The notes beneath the pieces are model-generated. The model saw nothing but the letters and a program-made list of their open reading frames with translations, was not told the DNA's origin and searched no databases. Positions 22,976 through 38,700 of a stretch of DNA of 64,000 nt are shown piece by piece. The first letter of the stretch is position 1, and each line of letters opens with the position of its first letter. The translations under genes were made by a program, and so were the position numbers. Origin of the DNA: Pelodera strongyloides (lineage: Eukaryota; Nematoda; Chromadorea; Rhabditida; Rhabditidae); NCBI GenBank assembly GCA_036852015.1, contig JAANDG010000048.1:1-64000 (forward strand), given 5' to 3'.

Positions 22976-25900
22976 ATGGCCCTTTCTGCTACAAAGGTAA
23001 CAATAATTCAGAATTTTTCGGAAGCTTAGGCTTAGGCTTGGGCTTAGGGTAGCAAGTGGGGCTCACGTCGACTCTGGCACCGTTTATATCTATACGTATA
23101 TATGTTTTGCAATTCATATGAAGTATACATAAACGTACATTACTTATTTATATTATTAAAATTTATATTTTCAGTTTTCCAAAACTGCTTTCTACCGTCT
23201 CGCGCACAAAATTGCACTGATGGAATTTCGGAAGAAATATAAGAATGCGGGATTCGACAAGGTTAGTTATCTTCTTTGGGTCAGGCCCAAACACTAGTGG
23301 TAGTGGCCCTTTGGCCCTTATTTTCGGCGACTACGGTAAAATTATATGGCTCTGACACACGATAAACTTCTCTTTTAAGAGACATGCAATGTTTTTGACC
23401 TGCTGATACTTAGTCCAGTAGCTGTATTTTTTGTTTATAAAAAATGTAGACGAACGTTTTTCCTGATCCTGTTTCTGGTGTGCATAAGTTTCATTCTCAT
23501 TTGTATGGATTCATTTGTTCAAAGGGAAAGACCTAAATTCAAATTTCGGCTCTTCTAAAGTTCAAGCGACAAACCTTAACGGAACACAATTCAGAGAAGC
23601 TCATTGTACTTTCTGAGATAACCACAAGAAAATTATAATACCAAAAATTAAAATTAGCATAAGGTATAAGGGAAATAGACCACTGGACTACGAACTAAAC
23701 TAAAAGGGAGAAAAAAAAACGAAAAAAACATCCCAATTGGCTCACTTTAACACGGGATAATTGCTGTGTAGACACGCGTGGTATTGAATCGCATTGGCCA
23801 TTTGCACTAAGAAACTGAATTCAATTTTCCTACCTTTTCAAGAAAGTTCCGCGTTCTTCATGAGGATTTTTTTCGGATCTCTAGCCTAGCTTATGCTTCC
23901 CAATGAAGGTTTTAGAAACGCATCGTGGACAACTGAATTCTTATGTATTTATGTCAATTAGCTAATTTACTCGAACCTCAATTTTGCTCGATTTTTTATT
24001 TTAATTTATGTTCATTTGCATAAGTTGCATAAGAATGCATTTGTCCACGACGCGTTTCAAGAATCGGCCGGTACTTTCCTTTAAATTATCTAGATCCTTC
24101 CGGCACTGGGACTAACATGATACCTCATCAATGGTTTATAATTAGTTGTTGCATAATTAGCATAATTCCATCAAGCTCATTGAAGCTAAAATTAGTCTCG
24201 AGCGCAACACTTCTACGTTCGCATTCACCAAGCGTATAGAGTGTGTCATAGAAGGATAGAAAAGCCAGCTATCACCAGATGTTTTAAGTTTATTAAATAA
24301 ATAACAGTTTGTAGTTGATGTCCAACAAGTCTGAAACACCTTTTGTTTTCCGAAACTAGTAGCATTTTATTTTTTTTATTTTTTTACGCATGATTTTTTT
24401 TTACAATTTTGCTCAGTTATTATCCGTTTTTGAATGTTTTGTTAATTAATAATTGATATAGTTTTTAATTCGTACGAATCGTACGCTCCATTACACTTGG
24501 TTACTCAAAGTTTTTTAAGATTAAGCTATGAATGTAAAAGTCGCAGTTTATTTCTAAATTTTTAAGTTTAGTATTATTTTCATTAATTTTCACTTTAAAT
24601 TTCAATGACGCGGTGTTTGCCCATTTCTTAGGCTCGCAAGTGGACAAACTTCTTCACTAAATTAATATCCTTGAAAATCTGGCGCTTGAGTTTTCGGCAA
24701 TCATTTAATATCTAAAGTGTTTATTTTTCGTTTCCGTGTTCATTAACCAAAATAATGGTGGGATTGTTTTGAAATATTATCATGATTTGACAATTTTAAT
24801 GGTCCGAAACCTATGGCAGAATTGACTCTTGTCATGGAATGCCTGATTCTGTTGGTTCAGTAAGATTCCTTTTTGAAAGTTAAAGTGATACAGCACGTAG
24901 TGCGACTGCATTCCCATATATTATATGCAAATTACGATCCATTCAAGCAATTTTAATTTGCACATAATAACTGGTAGTGAGTTGTTCACACCACCATGAC
25001 TACATATCACTACTGGTTACACTCTTGATCTCCTTTTTTGTATACTATGAAATATGATATCATCTATGTTTCTAAACTGATTGAGAGTTGGATACTGATA
25101 ATTTGCAGACCTTTTATCTTTTTTTTGTAAACTTGCAATGACAATTTTTCAAGTTAATGCACTTCTTATTGTTTGTCATAATTAGTCAGTGCAAATGTCC
25201 ATTGAAAAGTTATAAAAACATCACATCTATCTATAAAGGAAATAATTGTTATCTGATCGCTGAGCTTGTTTGGAATTAACCAAAAATCGTTACTTGTTTG
25301 AGGAAACGTTTGTAAAACCTTGGGCAAATTCTTTTAGATTACGCTGATTTATTTTTTATTTTATGTTATTTCTTGTATATTGCTAACCTCACGACCCACA
25401 CTCACAACAAATTCAACCTTTTAAAATTTGACTCTTTTTATTTCGGTCTTTTATTGTTTTATTCCTCGAATTTCAATTAAATTGATTAAAATTGCTCCTT
25501 ATATAAGGTCGATTGAACCAAAAGTGAGCCACAATGGACCGTATCATGCTCCGCTTCAAGACCCGATTTAAAACATCAACGATGGCGCCAAAGGTGAGTA
25601 CCGTACGTAAGACGTTCAAAGGTGTATGCAGAGTTTAGAGCTAGACGTCAGAGCAACAGGAGTTTTTCTTACTATTTTCACATTGTAACTGGCCAAACTT
25701 CAAGATTCTAAGACACTCAATTTCCTGTGAATTTCGAGGAATTTTTCCGTTTCAAAGCGCCCTTTTAGAGCGGAAATTATAAAATGCCGGTAATTACAAG
25801 AGAATAGAGTTGATAAAATATGCTGCGTTGGCAGCGGGTTACAAACAGATCCTCGAAAAATTAGATACTTACGTTTCATTATAAATACATATGAAACCAG

Positions 25901-28900
25901 CAGCCAATAACGGGTATTGTATGTGGTCTTGTTCTCGAAAAATTATTTTGCTACACAAGTCACCTCACATAATAGTGTTTTTGATTACCTGGGCTACTAG
26001 CTAAGGTAAGGAAACCAAAAAAAAAAGCAATGTGGTACATCTTGCGAGCTTTACCAATGTTTATATTTTATATTTGGTCGGAAGCTACGTTACTTACTAT
26101 TACACAGTTTTACATCATTATTACTATTACAAGGAAATAGCACGACGTCTGCGTCACGAAGCAACATCTAAAGCTAAAGTCATGAAAGTGAAGCTTTTCC
26201 TAAGTATATTTCTGAATTGTCAGGCTAGAAATTTGAAAAGTTACAAACATGCCAATCATATATTCTCTTCGACTTCCAACATACGACATACGCTTTAAAA
26301 AAGCCGGCCGTTATGTCATGTCGCACAGTTTTATATAAATACAGTATCCTAAAATCTTAATAAATACAGTAGTTAGTAGTTACCGTATTTCATAGACACC
26401 AAACCTAGATCGATTCCGAAGTAAGAAGCGAGTTTCACAAAATAAGCCTCTCAAGTTCAATGCTTTTGCACTATGCGGCGGCTTTTTGAGACAACAACAA
26501 AAGGACTTTTTCTTTTAACTTTTCGCTCGATTTTCAACTCCGCTGGGAGTTCAGACGGAAACTTCTCAAGATGGAATTTTCGTCTCCCCCCTTTTCTATT
26601 GTTTCATTATTTTGCCTTTTGCGCAACTAAATAATTAGCGTTAGTCCTAGTTTAAACGTATGCCTAAATGTAAGTTGAAAGCGAAATAACGACCGGTTTT
26701 TGAAACGCGTCGTGAACAACTGGGTTCTTACGTGTGTATGCTAATTTAATAGCTCGGTTTTTTATTCTAATCTATTTTATTTGCATACGCTGCTGTTGTA
26801 CTCGATGTGTTTCAAAAACCGGCCAGTATTTCGCTTTAAAACCTTAATTAGGTTGTGAACTCACCTCGATTTGGATCATTGTATGAAAGATCGAGCCATA
26901 TCCACGTAAACGTAAATGACGAAACCGTTCAGTCCATAGCCAAGTTTATCCCTATTTATAGATATTTTTGTAGGCCAATGGCTTCTGAGGACCTTAATTT
27001 CTCAAGTGGTTTGCACTTTTTTTTTCCTGAATCATAAATTCAATATATATTTTTGTTTAATCGAATAGTTTTTATTAGAAACTAAATAAGGTATATCTTT
27101 TTCGTGCTCCTGTCTCTAACGTCTCCCTTTTGTACTCGTCCGTATTTGAATTATTAACGTAATCAAAATTGCATTTCGTCGCTGTTTTAAATTTGAACAT
27201 TATATGCGTCATTCATAACCTAATTGTAGTGGCCAATAATATATAATTTTACATTTTTAAACTCTATTTTTACCGGATTTCATATGTCATAAGCTACATT
27301 GTGGCTTTTTTCTTGTTTTCTATTAAAGCGGCATAGCAGCCGAATTTGAAGAAACACATGTTGAATAACTAACCATTCCATACATTTTAGGCAAATGAGT
27401 ATGATTAGAATGAGCATAAGAAGTCGTCACCAACACAAGTTTCAAAAACCGGTTTTTTATCGCTTTAAAGTAAAGTGTATATATTTTATTGCAAAAAAAT
27501 GATCCAACCATTGAGTTTAACAATTTGCAAGAATGAATAATAAATAAGTTCTCAGATCGGAGTAATGCATGGGTAAGTATTCTTGCTAACGTGATGCCCC
27601 TTTGCTGCATATTTTATCAGTTAGATCGGAATAGGGTTGTGCTAGTAGGGATCTATCCTGAGAAATACTCTGCTATATTTTAGTAAATTATCAAATAATC
27701 ATTTATTACGGTATATATGAACTTCAATAAGTATAGTATAATACCGGAGTGGTATGTAGCAATGCTATCTTACCTTGACGGTAAGGTCAAGGGAAGGTAA
27801 CAAGGCAGCAGTCCTAATTCTTTACCTCGATATCTCGTTTACTTTTGCGCACAGTTTTTAGCACTTATTGTGATTGAACAGAAAGTATTCCCAGCTTAAA
27901 AGTACTATAGAAATAATGTCACAGAATTTGCAATCGTCATGCATTTGCCTGGTGCTGATGATGTAATTGTGATACGGCTCAGACAAAACGATTATTGTAT
28001 AATTGTTTATAGTACACGGTACACGGGTATATTTATCACGTGACTAGTCAAAACGCAAAAAAAAAGCGAAAAAAGCTATTATAGTTGATTAGATTTTCTT
28101 GCTTTATTGTGATCATATGCAATTTTTGTAGTGTGCGCCCCGGATTCCGGATTGCTCGGTAGCCAAAAGGTAGCCATCTCGCGTCGCGCACCCAAATATT
28201 CTCGCCAAGGCTTCGACGCGTTTTCGACGCGCACACCTGTTCCCACATAGCGTGATATAAATTAGTAGTTGGTTCGGTGTTGCGCGTTTTATATGGAACT
28301 GGGAAAATATTGCCCTTTCCTAAAAAAATATAATTTTCTAATCTTTTTGTCTGACCGCGTCGCAGACGTCAGTTTCAAACAAATACATGATTATTCTACG
28401 TAAATGTTGTGGAAAATAAAATGATGTACGTCTACTTGCCTCGAATAGTTTTTTTCATTTCAGACCGCTATATTGAATTGTAAATTTTCACTAGAATTAT
28501 TGCTATAAAACCTACTTACTAACACCCTCTGTCAGACTCGATTGGTTAATTTTCAACACTCGTTTCTATTTTTTTATTCCACAAAGTTACATTTTTTTAA
28601 GAAATATACTGTACTTTAAAGTTGAAAGTATGCTAACGAAACGTCGCGACGTATAGGCCAAGGATGAACTTTTGGCGCAGCTATCGCAAGGAGAAGGTTA
28701 GTGATATTGATATTGATATTGATAACCATTTCTTTTATTTTCTGAATTTCGAAAAAAAATTATGATTTGATTGGTTGCCTTGATCATAAATCATACAGTG
28801 GAAAGTGACAGCTTACAACGCCCCTATAAAAAAAAGAAGCTAAAGCTAGGACTGTTCTTCAGGGTCCCGAAGGGGTCCCTGCAGTCCGCTCTGCTCTACC

Positions 28901-31900
28901 GAAGTAGTGCGCTCCAGAGAATACTTTGCTACTCCATGGGGGATCACCGACCGGGCACTCTTTTTCGCCCAGCTCCTGCCAAATTCTCCCCGTGCGCCAT
29001 TTTCGCGGCATATTCTCGCGGCGCACTATGAGAGTTTTCTCATTGCCCCTGAAATTGCACTTACGGCTGCTAAATAAATCTGCCTAATTCATCTGTCGGC
29101 GGGAGATACCAAAATTCAAAAATAGGCCGCGATCACGGAAAAACAACATATTTCTAGTAAACAACCCCATTTTTTTTAATAAGAGCAGCAATAACACGTC
29201 GCTTGAAATATCCATCAAAACACCAATTTTCACGTTGAAAATCATCACAGTAGCACTCATCTATGGAAATACCAGTTTGTCCGTTTGCCGTATGGAAGTT
29301 CAATGTACATACAGTTTTGCAGATGGCTTATTTCATCTCTTTATATATTTCTTGGATCTATGTATAAATATATTTATTCACCGTTTATATGTTTAAAGTT
29401 TTAGCAAGCTTTCTATTGTTAACGTGTAAAAAAATTGCCACGGTGTATATCAACTTTACCTAATGGTATGGATAAAGTATAATAAGACGACAGAGAAAGC
29501 ATAAGATGAAACTTTGGAGGTGCGCAGCGTCAAAAAAAGGTGCGCATATTTCCTGCCGCGCACTCATCCAGCCTTCGCCAGACTTTGGCTGCGCGTCGTT
29601 TTTACTTGAGCGAGCTTCTCGCCGCGCGCCGCCTGAGTTTCATAAGTGTAGATTGAAGTTTCCTGAGGAGGGATATTCTTCATGCGCTTCGCTTCCTGTT
29701 GACTCGGTTGGAACCCAGACGGAATTCAATTTTTGACACAATAGGTTTCTATTTTACATACACAATGCGTTATTGTGATGCTAAACAAAATTTAAGCTTA
29801 CATGTTTCGCAATAAATTCAAGGTTTACTTTTGCGTACTCTCACATTCGTAAAAAAAATGTTCCATGCAGTGTACCTTTATTCAATTAGGTGGTACTGTA
29901 GTGAGTAGAGTATCAAGGCTTGCTTATTCCGCAAGGGGTCCAATTAACCAAAGCAAATAATATATATCAACAAGAACAAGTCTACGTAAGAATCTTGAAA
30001 CATTTCGCCAATTGGGACCTTTTTTGAGTTTCATCACCTTACCTTGCGAGCATGAAAACGCTTCCAAAAAAGAACAAAAGTGGTTGTGAATTTTTGAATA
30101 GTTTTTGAAGGATTTGCCTCCTCGGGACTAGAAACTAGAACATGGAATTACTGACCCTTCAGGGCTTCAGGAAACGTTACGGTTTCCTGAAATTTAAACA
30201 TTTTTTCAATTTGGTTCTTTCATTTTTGCAGTAATTATATTAAAGCGAAATACCGGCCGGTTTTTGAAACGCATCGTGGATAACGTGAATTCTTGCGAAT
30301 TTATGCTAATTTACTCGAATTTAGCTCGATTTTTTATTCTAATTTATGTTCATTTGCATAAGCTGCATAAGAATGCAGGTGTACTCGATGGGTTTCAAAA
30401 ACCGGCCGGCATTTCGCTTTAAAAAATATGCACAAAGGAACCTACCCCAGAATGATTAACTGAAAGAAAAACCAAAATATGTTACTTTAGTATTAAAAAA
30501 GTACATGTTTAGTACAAATTGTACAAATTTCAAAACTTCCCGGTTGCTACATTTTTCTTGTTTCATTCTATTGCGCAGCGGTAAGCCATGTACTTTGTGT
30601 TATCTAGAACGTTAATCTTAATGGGACTCCTGAATAGGTATGTAAAATTCATTCCACCACCTTTTTTTCTTCGATTTCCAATAAAATTATGCTAGGTAAC
30701 CTGGGATCACTCCTATATTTGGTCTAATTTTGGCATTTTTTATTATTATTTCATTTAGTAGTACGCGCACGGGAAATTTCATCCCGCTCCAATTCCAATG
30801 AGCCATCATTTCATGCAATCATACTGATTCAAATTAACACAAATCAGAATATGAAGTAATGAATTAGCGCAACTATTACGCTGTACCCTATAAATCCTTA
30901 TTATTACATTCCAACATGTATTTTTTGGTACTAATCGATAATCATACTGTTAACCCACAACGAGCCAATAGGAATAGTGGTCATAATTCTGTGTATCTAT
31001 TTCCCACGCACTAACATCCTTGTTTTTGTTATTTTTTTTTTCACTTTTTACCTCAAAATTCTGGGCTCTTTTCGTGTTGGCATTAGTTAGTATTCTTTGT
31101 GTTTTGTGGCTAGACTTACATACACTTGCTGAACCCAGAAACAACAAACACAGTTACTTGGTGTTTTCATTAAAATGCACGTTTGTATATTTAAAATTTT
31201 AGTGCACCGGTTTGGTATATCGTAGATGTAAATAATTGTTATGTTTCGGATCGTAATACGTGCACTGGAAAACGAAATAATTGCCGAAACCAGAGAAAAA
31301 CCGTCTTTGGCCCATCACCAAATGGTTTTTACCGAAAAAAAACATTTGGTGACTGGTTCGTGACCTTTTCTGACCACCAGTTGACGGTTTTCGACGTAAC
31401 TTGGTCACGAGTTGGTCATCAAATAGTCACCAAATGGGCAGGCCCACGAAAAAAAAATGGGTCCACTCATTTCCTATGTAACCTATAACTCTAGTTTTAT
31501 CAAAACACTATAGTCAAGCAAACAGGGGATCAGTCTATCAATAAAGTAACTCACCATGCGTTACACTACACTACTCTATGTAGCTTCAACCATTCCCTTT
31601 AGCGAAATACCAGCCGGTTTTTGAAACGCATCGGGGACAACTGAATCATTACGTATTTATGCTAATTTACTCGAATTTAGCTCTATTTTTAATGCTAATT
31701 TATGTTCATTTGCATAAGTTGCATAAAAATGCTGCTATAATCGATGCGTTTCAAAAAGCGGCCGGTATTTCCCTTTAAAAGTTTATTTGATTTCAAGTAT
31801 CTTTTCCGAAAAAAAAAGCTAAAAGATCTTATCGTTCTCTCATTATAAGAGTTCGATCGGCGATTGCGTTTTTCCCCTTTATTTTCGGGAATTTTCGGAA

Positions 31901-32220
31901 TTTCTTCTCTTGAAACGCTTTAGAAACCGTGCACTTTTGATATAATCACACAAGTTTTTGATCTCGTAAGGTAGAATTTACTGTACCTTCTTAATTGTTA
32001 GTTAAAGCGAAATACTGACAGGTTTTTGAAACGTATTGAGTACTTCAGCAGTCATATGCAGAGTATGCAAATGAACATAAATTAGAATAAAAAATCGAGC
32101 TGAATTCGAGCAAATTCGCATAAATACAGAATTGACTTTAATAGTTTTTTCTCTATATTTCTCTCTCTTCTCTCCCTCTCTCTCTCGCTCCTCGCTCTCT
32201 CGCTCTCTCTCGCTCTCTCG

Positions 32221-32269
<49 letters not shown>

Positions 32270-34232
32270 AATTCTCCCTTTCTTTTACTGCCTTTCTCTC
32301 ATCTGCTCGTCATTTACGTTAAATCTCTATAAAGCTATACAGTGATTTCTAACAAAAAAAAACCTCGGACTTTTTTTATGACTGAAGTAATGAAGTATTT
32401 GTATTTGTAACAATTGTAAAATGTATATCTTATTTCACTAATATAGGCATAGTCTTATATTCTGTCATTACACTCTGTTCAAGCGGAGCCATGATGCCAT
32501 GAATATTTGAAGACGTATTTATATTGCTGCTATGCTAATTTCATTAGCGTGCGTTCAATTAGCGTGCGTCGAATATCCTTTGCAATTATCCTTATCCGCA
32601 CGCTCACACGTACTAGTGCGTCCGCACTAATTGTTTGGCAAATAATTCCTACATTTTCAAGTGTATTTTTGCAATAATGAGGCGCAAAACTTCGAGTCAC
32701 ATGGGAAAAAAGGGAAGGAAGGAAACAAATGCATTTCAAAGCACATTTTCTCTTTATTGCACTATTTCGACGTTGAAGAGATCTTTTGAAGAGTGCCGGC
32801 ATTTTTATATTACACCCGGAGAAGAGCCTGATCCTGAGGCCTAAGGCTGGCCATAGCGGCCCAAACGACCTAAGATTTTGCCTCTGGCCATAGCCGACCA
32901 GCGACCTAAAAGTTTGCCTACCTTGCCTTAGGGCCTATTCCTACAGTCCAATCCTAAATTTAAGACCCAACGACCTACGGGTTCCCTACAGATTTCGTGA
33001 AAAATTATATTCATCATTCTCAACGTAAAAGCTAACCGTGATCACGGAGATATTGCTCCGGAGGTTTGCGGACCCTAGCCACAGAGCGCATAGTCTACAC
33101 ATATTCTAATCCTAAGTGAGGTTAAGCCAAGCCTGCGTCTATATTTGAAGGTCCTGAACCTAGGTTCTAAGGGCCTAAGAACAACCCTAAGTGGTCAAGG
33201 TTCAAAAGCAATATAGCTAACGTCAATTGCGGTCTGCGAGCACTTGCAAAATGAACCTGAAACTGCCGGTAAGATCTTTACCTCTAGGGACTAACTTATT
33301 AGGTCCTAAACGATTTTGTCTTAAACTTACGACTTTCGACTTTCGGCTTTTCACTTTCATAACACTTTATTTCGACTTTCGAAACGAATACTTGTCTGGA
33401 GTCCTTTGTTGTTTATAGTTTTTACATGTACATATGTTGTTTACAATTAGCAGCTGCTTCTTTGTTTGTGAACCCTGATGAGCCCGGATCCTGATAATTA
33501 GCCAATTGTCTAGATTCAACAAGGATACAGCGCATGATATCGCCATTCATTCCTTTATAGCCTTTGCTTCCTAATACATTGTGTGAATGGGTTCAAGTTC
33601 CAGAATACGGCATTTTCGTGCCAGATTCTCGTACTATCCAAAAATATCATTGTAAGCGTGTCCAAGCAAGCGTGTACTCTTAAAGCGGTATGATGACACG
33701 TGGTTTGTGAAACGCTAGGTTAGACATCTGCATCTCCATGATGAGTCGGTGCCCTTAATGTCCATGCGTGCGCAGAAATTTGCATATAATACATCAGCAA
33801 ACGGTAAACGCTTCCAACCCAGGTCCATATACCGCTGTTCGAAGCAGTGTTATCACGTTTTACCAGCCTTCGCCTCATAAAAGTTTATATTTTGCGGTCC
33901 TGCTCAAGTTGGCTCGAGGGTTTCAGGTTGAGGTCAGAGAGCGGTAACCAATGCTCAAGCTAACGTACATCTTGAAACCCAAACATAAACCTGTTCTCAT
34001 AGAGGCATATGAAATGTCTTATGAAATCCCCTTTCACAATTTTTTTGTTTATTCGAATGTGGGAGTTATTATTTCTTGCTATGAGCTTCCTCAAACCTAA
34101 TAAACGCATGATAATTGTGAATGTCTTCGATCATGGTTCTTTGTCTCCTTCTCTGCGCGTTCTGCCAATTTTTCTGTCTCTTTCTCTTACAAGGAGCTTC
34201 TCTATAACTCTAGCAGTTTCACTCACTTTCTT

Positions 34233-34272
<40 letters not shown>

Positions 34273-35703
34273 CCCCCTCTATCTCTCTCCCCAATTAATT
34301 CATTCGAGAATTTGTTGAATTTTTGAGAAAGCTTCGGCTCTCCAATTCAAATTATTTTCACAAATAAGGCGGTGAAAGCAAACAAACGAGAATAAGTAAT
34401 GCAGACTCGAAGCAAAATTGATCCTTGATATTCATTCGGGACGAGTTACTCATCTCTTAGGATACGACTAGCAACAGAGTTTCGGCTCCAGTTGCTACCG
34501 AAATAACTTAACCATATTAGCTACAGTAATTCTACCGGAGCTTTCCTGAACGACCTGAACCACGAAGACTATCACCTTGAGCTACAGGAGTAACTCCTAC
34601 CTCTTAGCACGCAGCTAAGGCTTATTCATTATAACACTGTACAAATACCAACAGAGGAAGTCCACGGACCACCGAGCCGTTACCGTAGGCCGAAGTTTCC
34701 TTAACAAACTTGAAATACGTAAATTCCCTATTACTAGACAAAATCGAAGCAATGGACGATCTGGTCTTTGACTATGTAAGCGTTGTTTTTACTCTTTTTA
34801 TTTTGTTTTTCAGTTTTAATGACGAAAATTGTAGAATTTTGCGTTTTGATCACTGGGGATTTGTATTGCGTGCATGCACTTATATGTAAAACATGTGTAT
34901 AATATATTTTTATCCGCCCTTTGTCGCTTTAGAGTATCTAAATCGTCAGCTGGTATTAGTACACTATACACGTGACGCGTTTATATATGTAGAAACTTTT
35001 GTTGAAAAATAAAAAGTAGATTAAGAAAGAACTAATTTCTGAGAATTAAAATAAAACCTAACTATAAACGATCAAGAACGAATATATCACCCTTATTCTT
35101 ATTTATGAATGAGCTGGAAAAAAGTGTAAATTCCTTATTGTGAACGAAAACAGTTGGGTTCTTACCTACAATAACGGACGCAATGTTCTCGAAGTTTGGT
35201 TTTTCTACCAAGAAACAATTTGGTCTTCAGCTGACATTCTAGCTTCTGCCGTCTGGCTTTTTTTTTTTATCTGTGTCTAGCCACTCCTGTATTGGCCAGA
35301 GACCATATACACCCCTCCGATTCCCTCGGGGAAATAGTCCCTGGGGACAGAAAATAGCATTAATATTTGAGAGACGGAGAGAAAAAGGCAGGGAATGAAT
35401 TCCCCATGGGGAATTGAGTGGTGAATATGGCCTCAGAAGCTGGAAATCGTAATGAAAACTTAGCCGTTATGGGGTTTCAATGTACGCCAAAAACCGTGCG
35501 TTTTGCTTCCAAGTATCAAACAGTCACTTCGTGTGCAAGAGACCATATACACTCTTGAAAACATGGTGTCCTGAAACCCCCTTATTAGGGTAAACATAGA
35601 CCACCACCTATTTTTTAATTTCCAACCTGTTTATCTATTTCTTCGATTATACTGGGATTCCCTCACTCACCAGAAGTGTATCTCTCCCTATCTCTCTCTC
35701 TAT

Positions 35704-35765
<62 letters not shown>

Positions 35766-38700
35766 TACATCTCTCTCTCTATCTCTCTGTCAATTTCAGT
35801 TCTCTGAACTCTGAAACTCATAATGCTTGGAAGCACATTTTTTATTATGTTTATGTGCTCGAATATGGTGCATTAAGATCTATATGGCCTTTTCAACAGA
35901 TCAAATGATGGGTTTTTCCTTATTATTATTAAAGAGTAATCCCTATAAATATCTAAAGATGACCCAAGTCCAAATAATGCGAGCTGTCGTAGATTTTTTC
36001 ATGTGGTTTTCTTGCTAATATATAAATGGTAAGGCAAACTTCTATAAAAATATAAGTGGTGTGGCAAACTTCTAATTTCGCTGATAACTGTGAAATGGTC
36101 GTGAAGATCACCATGTGTGCTCAAATTGTTTTATTATCAACCACTGATTTGTAGCACAATTCCTTCGGTATGTACGTATTATGCACCCGAATCTAATTTC
36201 ATCATGAAAAACTCGGCACGCAATAAAGATGCACTTTTGATCTATAAAACTGGAACAATATTTTATTTCTTATTGTCAACAAAATGCACATATTTCTAGT
36301 GGATACTTATTTAAGTCCATTTGCCTTGAACTATTTGTATAAAAAAAAGGTTAAGGTTTTTTTTTCGTCTTTGCAAGAGCTCTGAACTCTGCGCGGGTCC
36401 CGTGCCTGAAATACACGGTCCGGCCTGCTCTGGGTCTTTCCTTTGCAGTATAAAGTGAAATAACACTTGAGACTTATCTTCCCGACGTACTTTGTTTACA
36501 TATGTCAACCTTTTCAAAATGTTACCATCAGGCCCAAAGTTGATAAAAAGGAAAAGAAAACATGGCTTATTTGCGGAAGGTATTAGAGGTACGATGCTGA
36601 GATAGGCAGTAGATTGCGACCATTTTCCTCTGGCTCTGTTTTTCCTCTTTCCGAATCTGTTCATTTTTCATAGAGAATTTGGGAATTTAGTTTGGAATTT
36701 GGAAATCTAGTGTGGTAGTATATTAATAATAAATACAGTCTAATGTATAGCTTTTTAATAATTTGTATGCATTCCCGCTTCAAACAGGGATGAATATAGT
36801 ATAACGAGTGAGGAACTACTATTACATTATCTCTAACTTCTGTCCAGTGCATGACTATCTTATAGCTCGTAATCCAGCACTTAAGTCCACATATCTGAGT
36901 TCTTCGAAAAAGACACCAGAAACTTATTCATAAAGAAGCTTTGCCCCGAGAATTTACATGCATTTGGTGGCTGGTTGTTATGGCCACCGATCTACTGATA
37001 TACCTTATTCGGCGTCTAATCCTTGAGAATGAAAATGGATTTATCTCATCCTGGTCTTTTCTTATTCATATAAATCTAACCGCCTCTCCCAAGAATGAAT
37101 CCGCTTGACTTTCTGCCTACCGTCCAGCAAAACGGAGGCGTAAAATTTGCGAATTCGGTTTGCTAATTTTTGTTTATTATATGTATGTATGCAATTTTTG
37201 GTATATTTTCCAAAGCAACAGGGAAATTGACACATAGATGTACCAGAAGGCTATCGCCGCCTGAGGCGACTTTCCAATACTTCAAGGTTCAAAATGCAGA
37301 AAAAATGAGCACACTTATGTGAAACGTTTGCAACTATATTGAAAAAAAAATCATGCAACAAGATTCGATTTCTCTTGCTCAAAACTGCGCTCCTACTCTC
37401 CTTTTATTGCCTATGGATATTCTAATTTGCTTGTCGGAACTTCGTTGGAACATACAAGACTTCTCCATATCCTTTACTCCTCTCCTTTATAGAATAAGAA
37501 GATGTCGTAATAATATGCTAATTTTGGTTTACTATAACTTATGCTACTTCGAGCGATAAGGAAATTAGCGTGCACCGTAACTGGTCCATGCATGGTAAAC
37601 TACGGTGGCCAATTTGTTCCTAGATGACCCCATATTTTGCAAGCAACTTGTTCCTAAATTGGAAAAATAAACCGGATGCTTACTGTTTGTGTTCTTGCAC
37701 TCTGTGAATAACACAGGAGTCACTCTTTAATTTATTCTTCCATTTCTTTGCTTATCAAATACAGTCTGTAAAAGTGTTTTCTATGACCAGAATATGTTTC
37801 GGTGACTGACTATTTGACATATAGATTTCTTACATTAATAATTAAATTAGACCTGAATATTTTGCGTAACTCAAAGTGAATTTATCATTTGAAAAAAAAA
37901 CACGTTAAAGCGAAATGCCAGCTCCTTTGGAAAATTTGCATATGATAAGCTAATCCTATGTATCCTATGCTAATTTTGTACGATTGCCGTGGACGATCGT
38001 ACAAAATTAGCATAGGATCCATAGGATTTGCTTATCATATGCAAATTTTCCAAAGGAGCTGGCATTTCGCTTTAAGTTGCAAACTCCCATTCACACGTGG
38101 GTTATGAGCCATTGGTTGCAAACTAACAGCGTGGGTATCAACTTTTATTATTTTTTATTAACATTCTAAATGACGAATAATGTAGGTGTTGATTGTAGTT
38201 GGTGAGAATGTTTGTAACAAATTAATGAGCTCTTGAGAAGTACTCTTTATTCTTTGTTCAATAATTTTTGAGGACGACTAAACATAAACTATACCGTTCT
38301 TTGGAAACTTTGAATATTCCTTTTTTTGCTCCTTTAATCGCAATTTAACGTATATTTATCAGACCATAAATAAATATTCCTGGCTAGAAAGCAGACTGAT
38401 TACATTACCTGAATTTTGTAGCACTAGTACGTGTGTGACTCTTACGTTACAACATCCATCTCGACTTTACGATGAGATACGATTTTTTTTATAAGCTCAG
38501 CAGTAGCGTAAACCAATTCATAATTTATGTGTATTAATAATTTCTTATGTAACTTATTTATCTTGGGATTTATTTATTTATTTTATACGTACTGTACGCC
38601 TTGTAACTGTGGTGAACTCAAATTAGCATACTTCTCACCATGAGCCCGTGCACCTAGATGTTTCACAGGAACTTAATACATCCCCTGAAACGAGACAAAA

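Noticed and set aside
25499..25508. A CArG box in CCTTATATAAGG
   Set aside because: There are eight A/T bases between CC and GG instead of six, so it does not fit the consensus.
29506..29519. ATG with a GTGCGC donor as a further first exon of the membrane-protein gene
   Set aside because: It would end in phase 2, which does not match the phase 0 common exon, and the donor is poor.
36311..36664. 117-codon minus-strand open frame
   Set aside because: No recognisable domain, no splice support, AT-rich intronic setting; likely chance.
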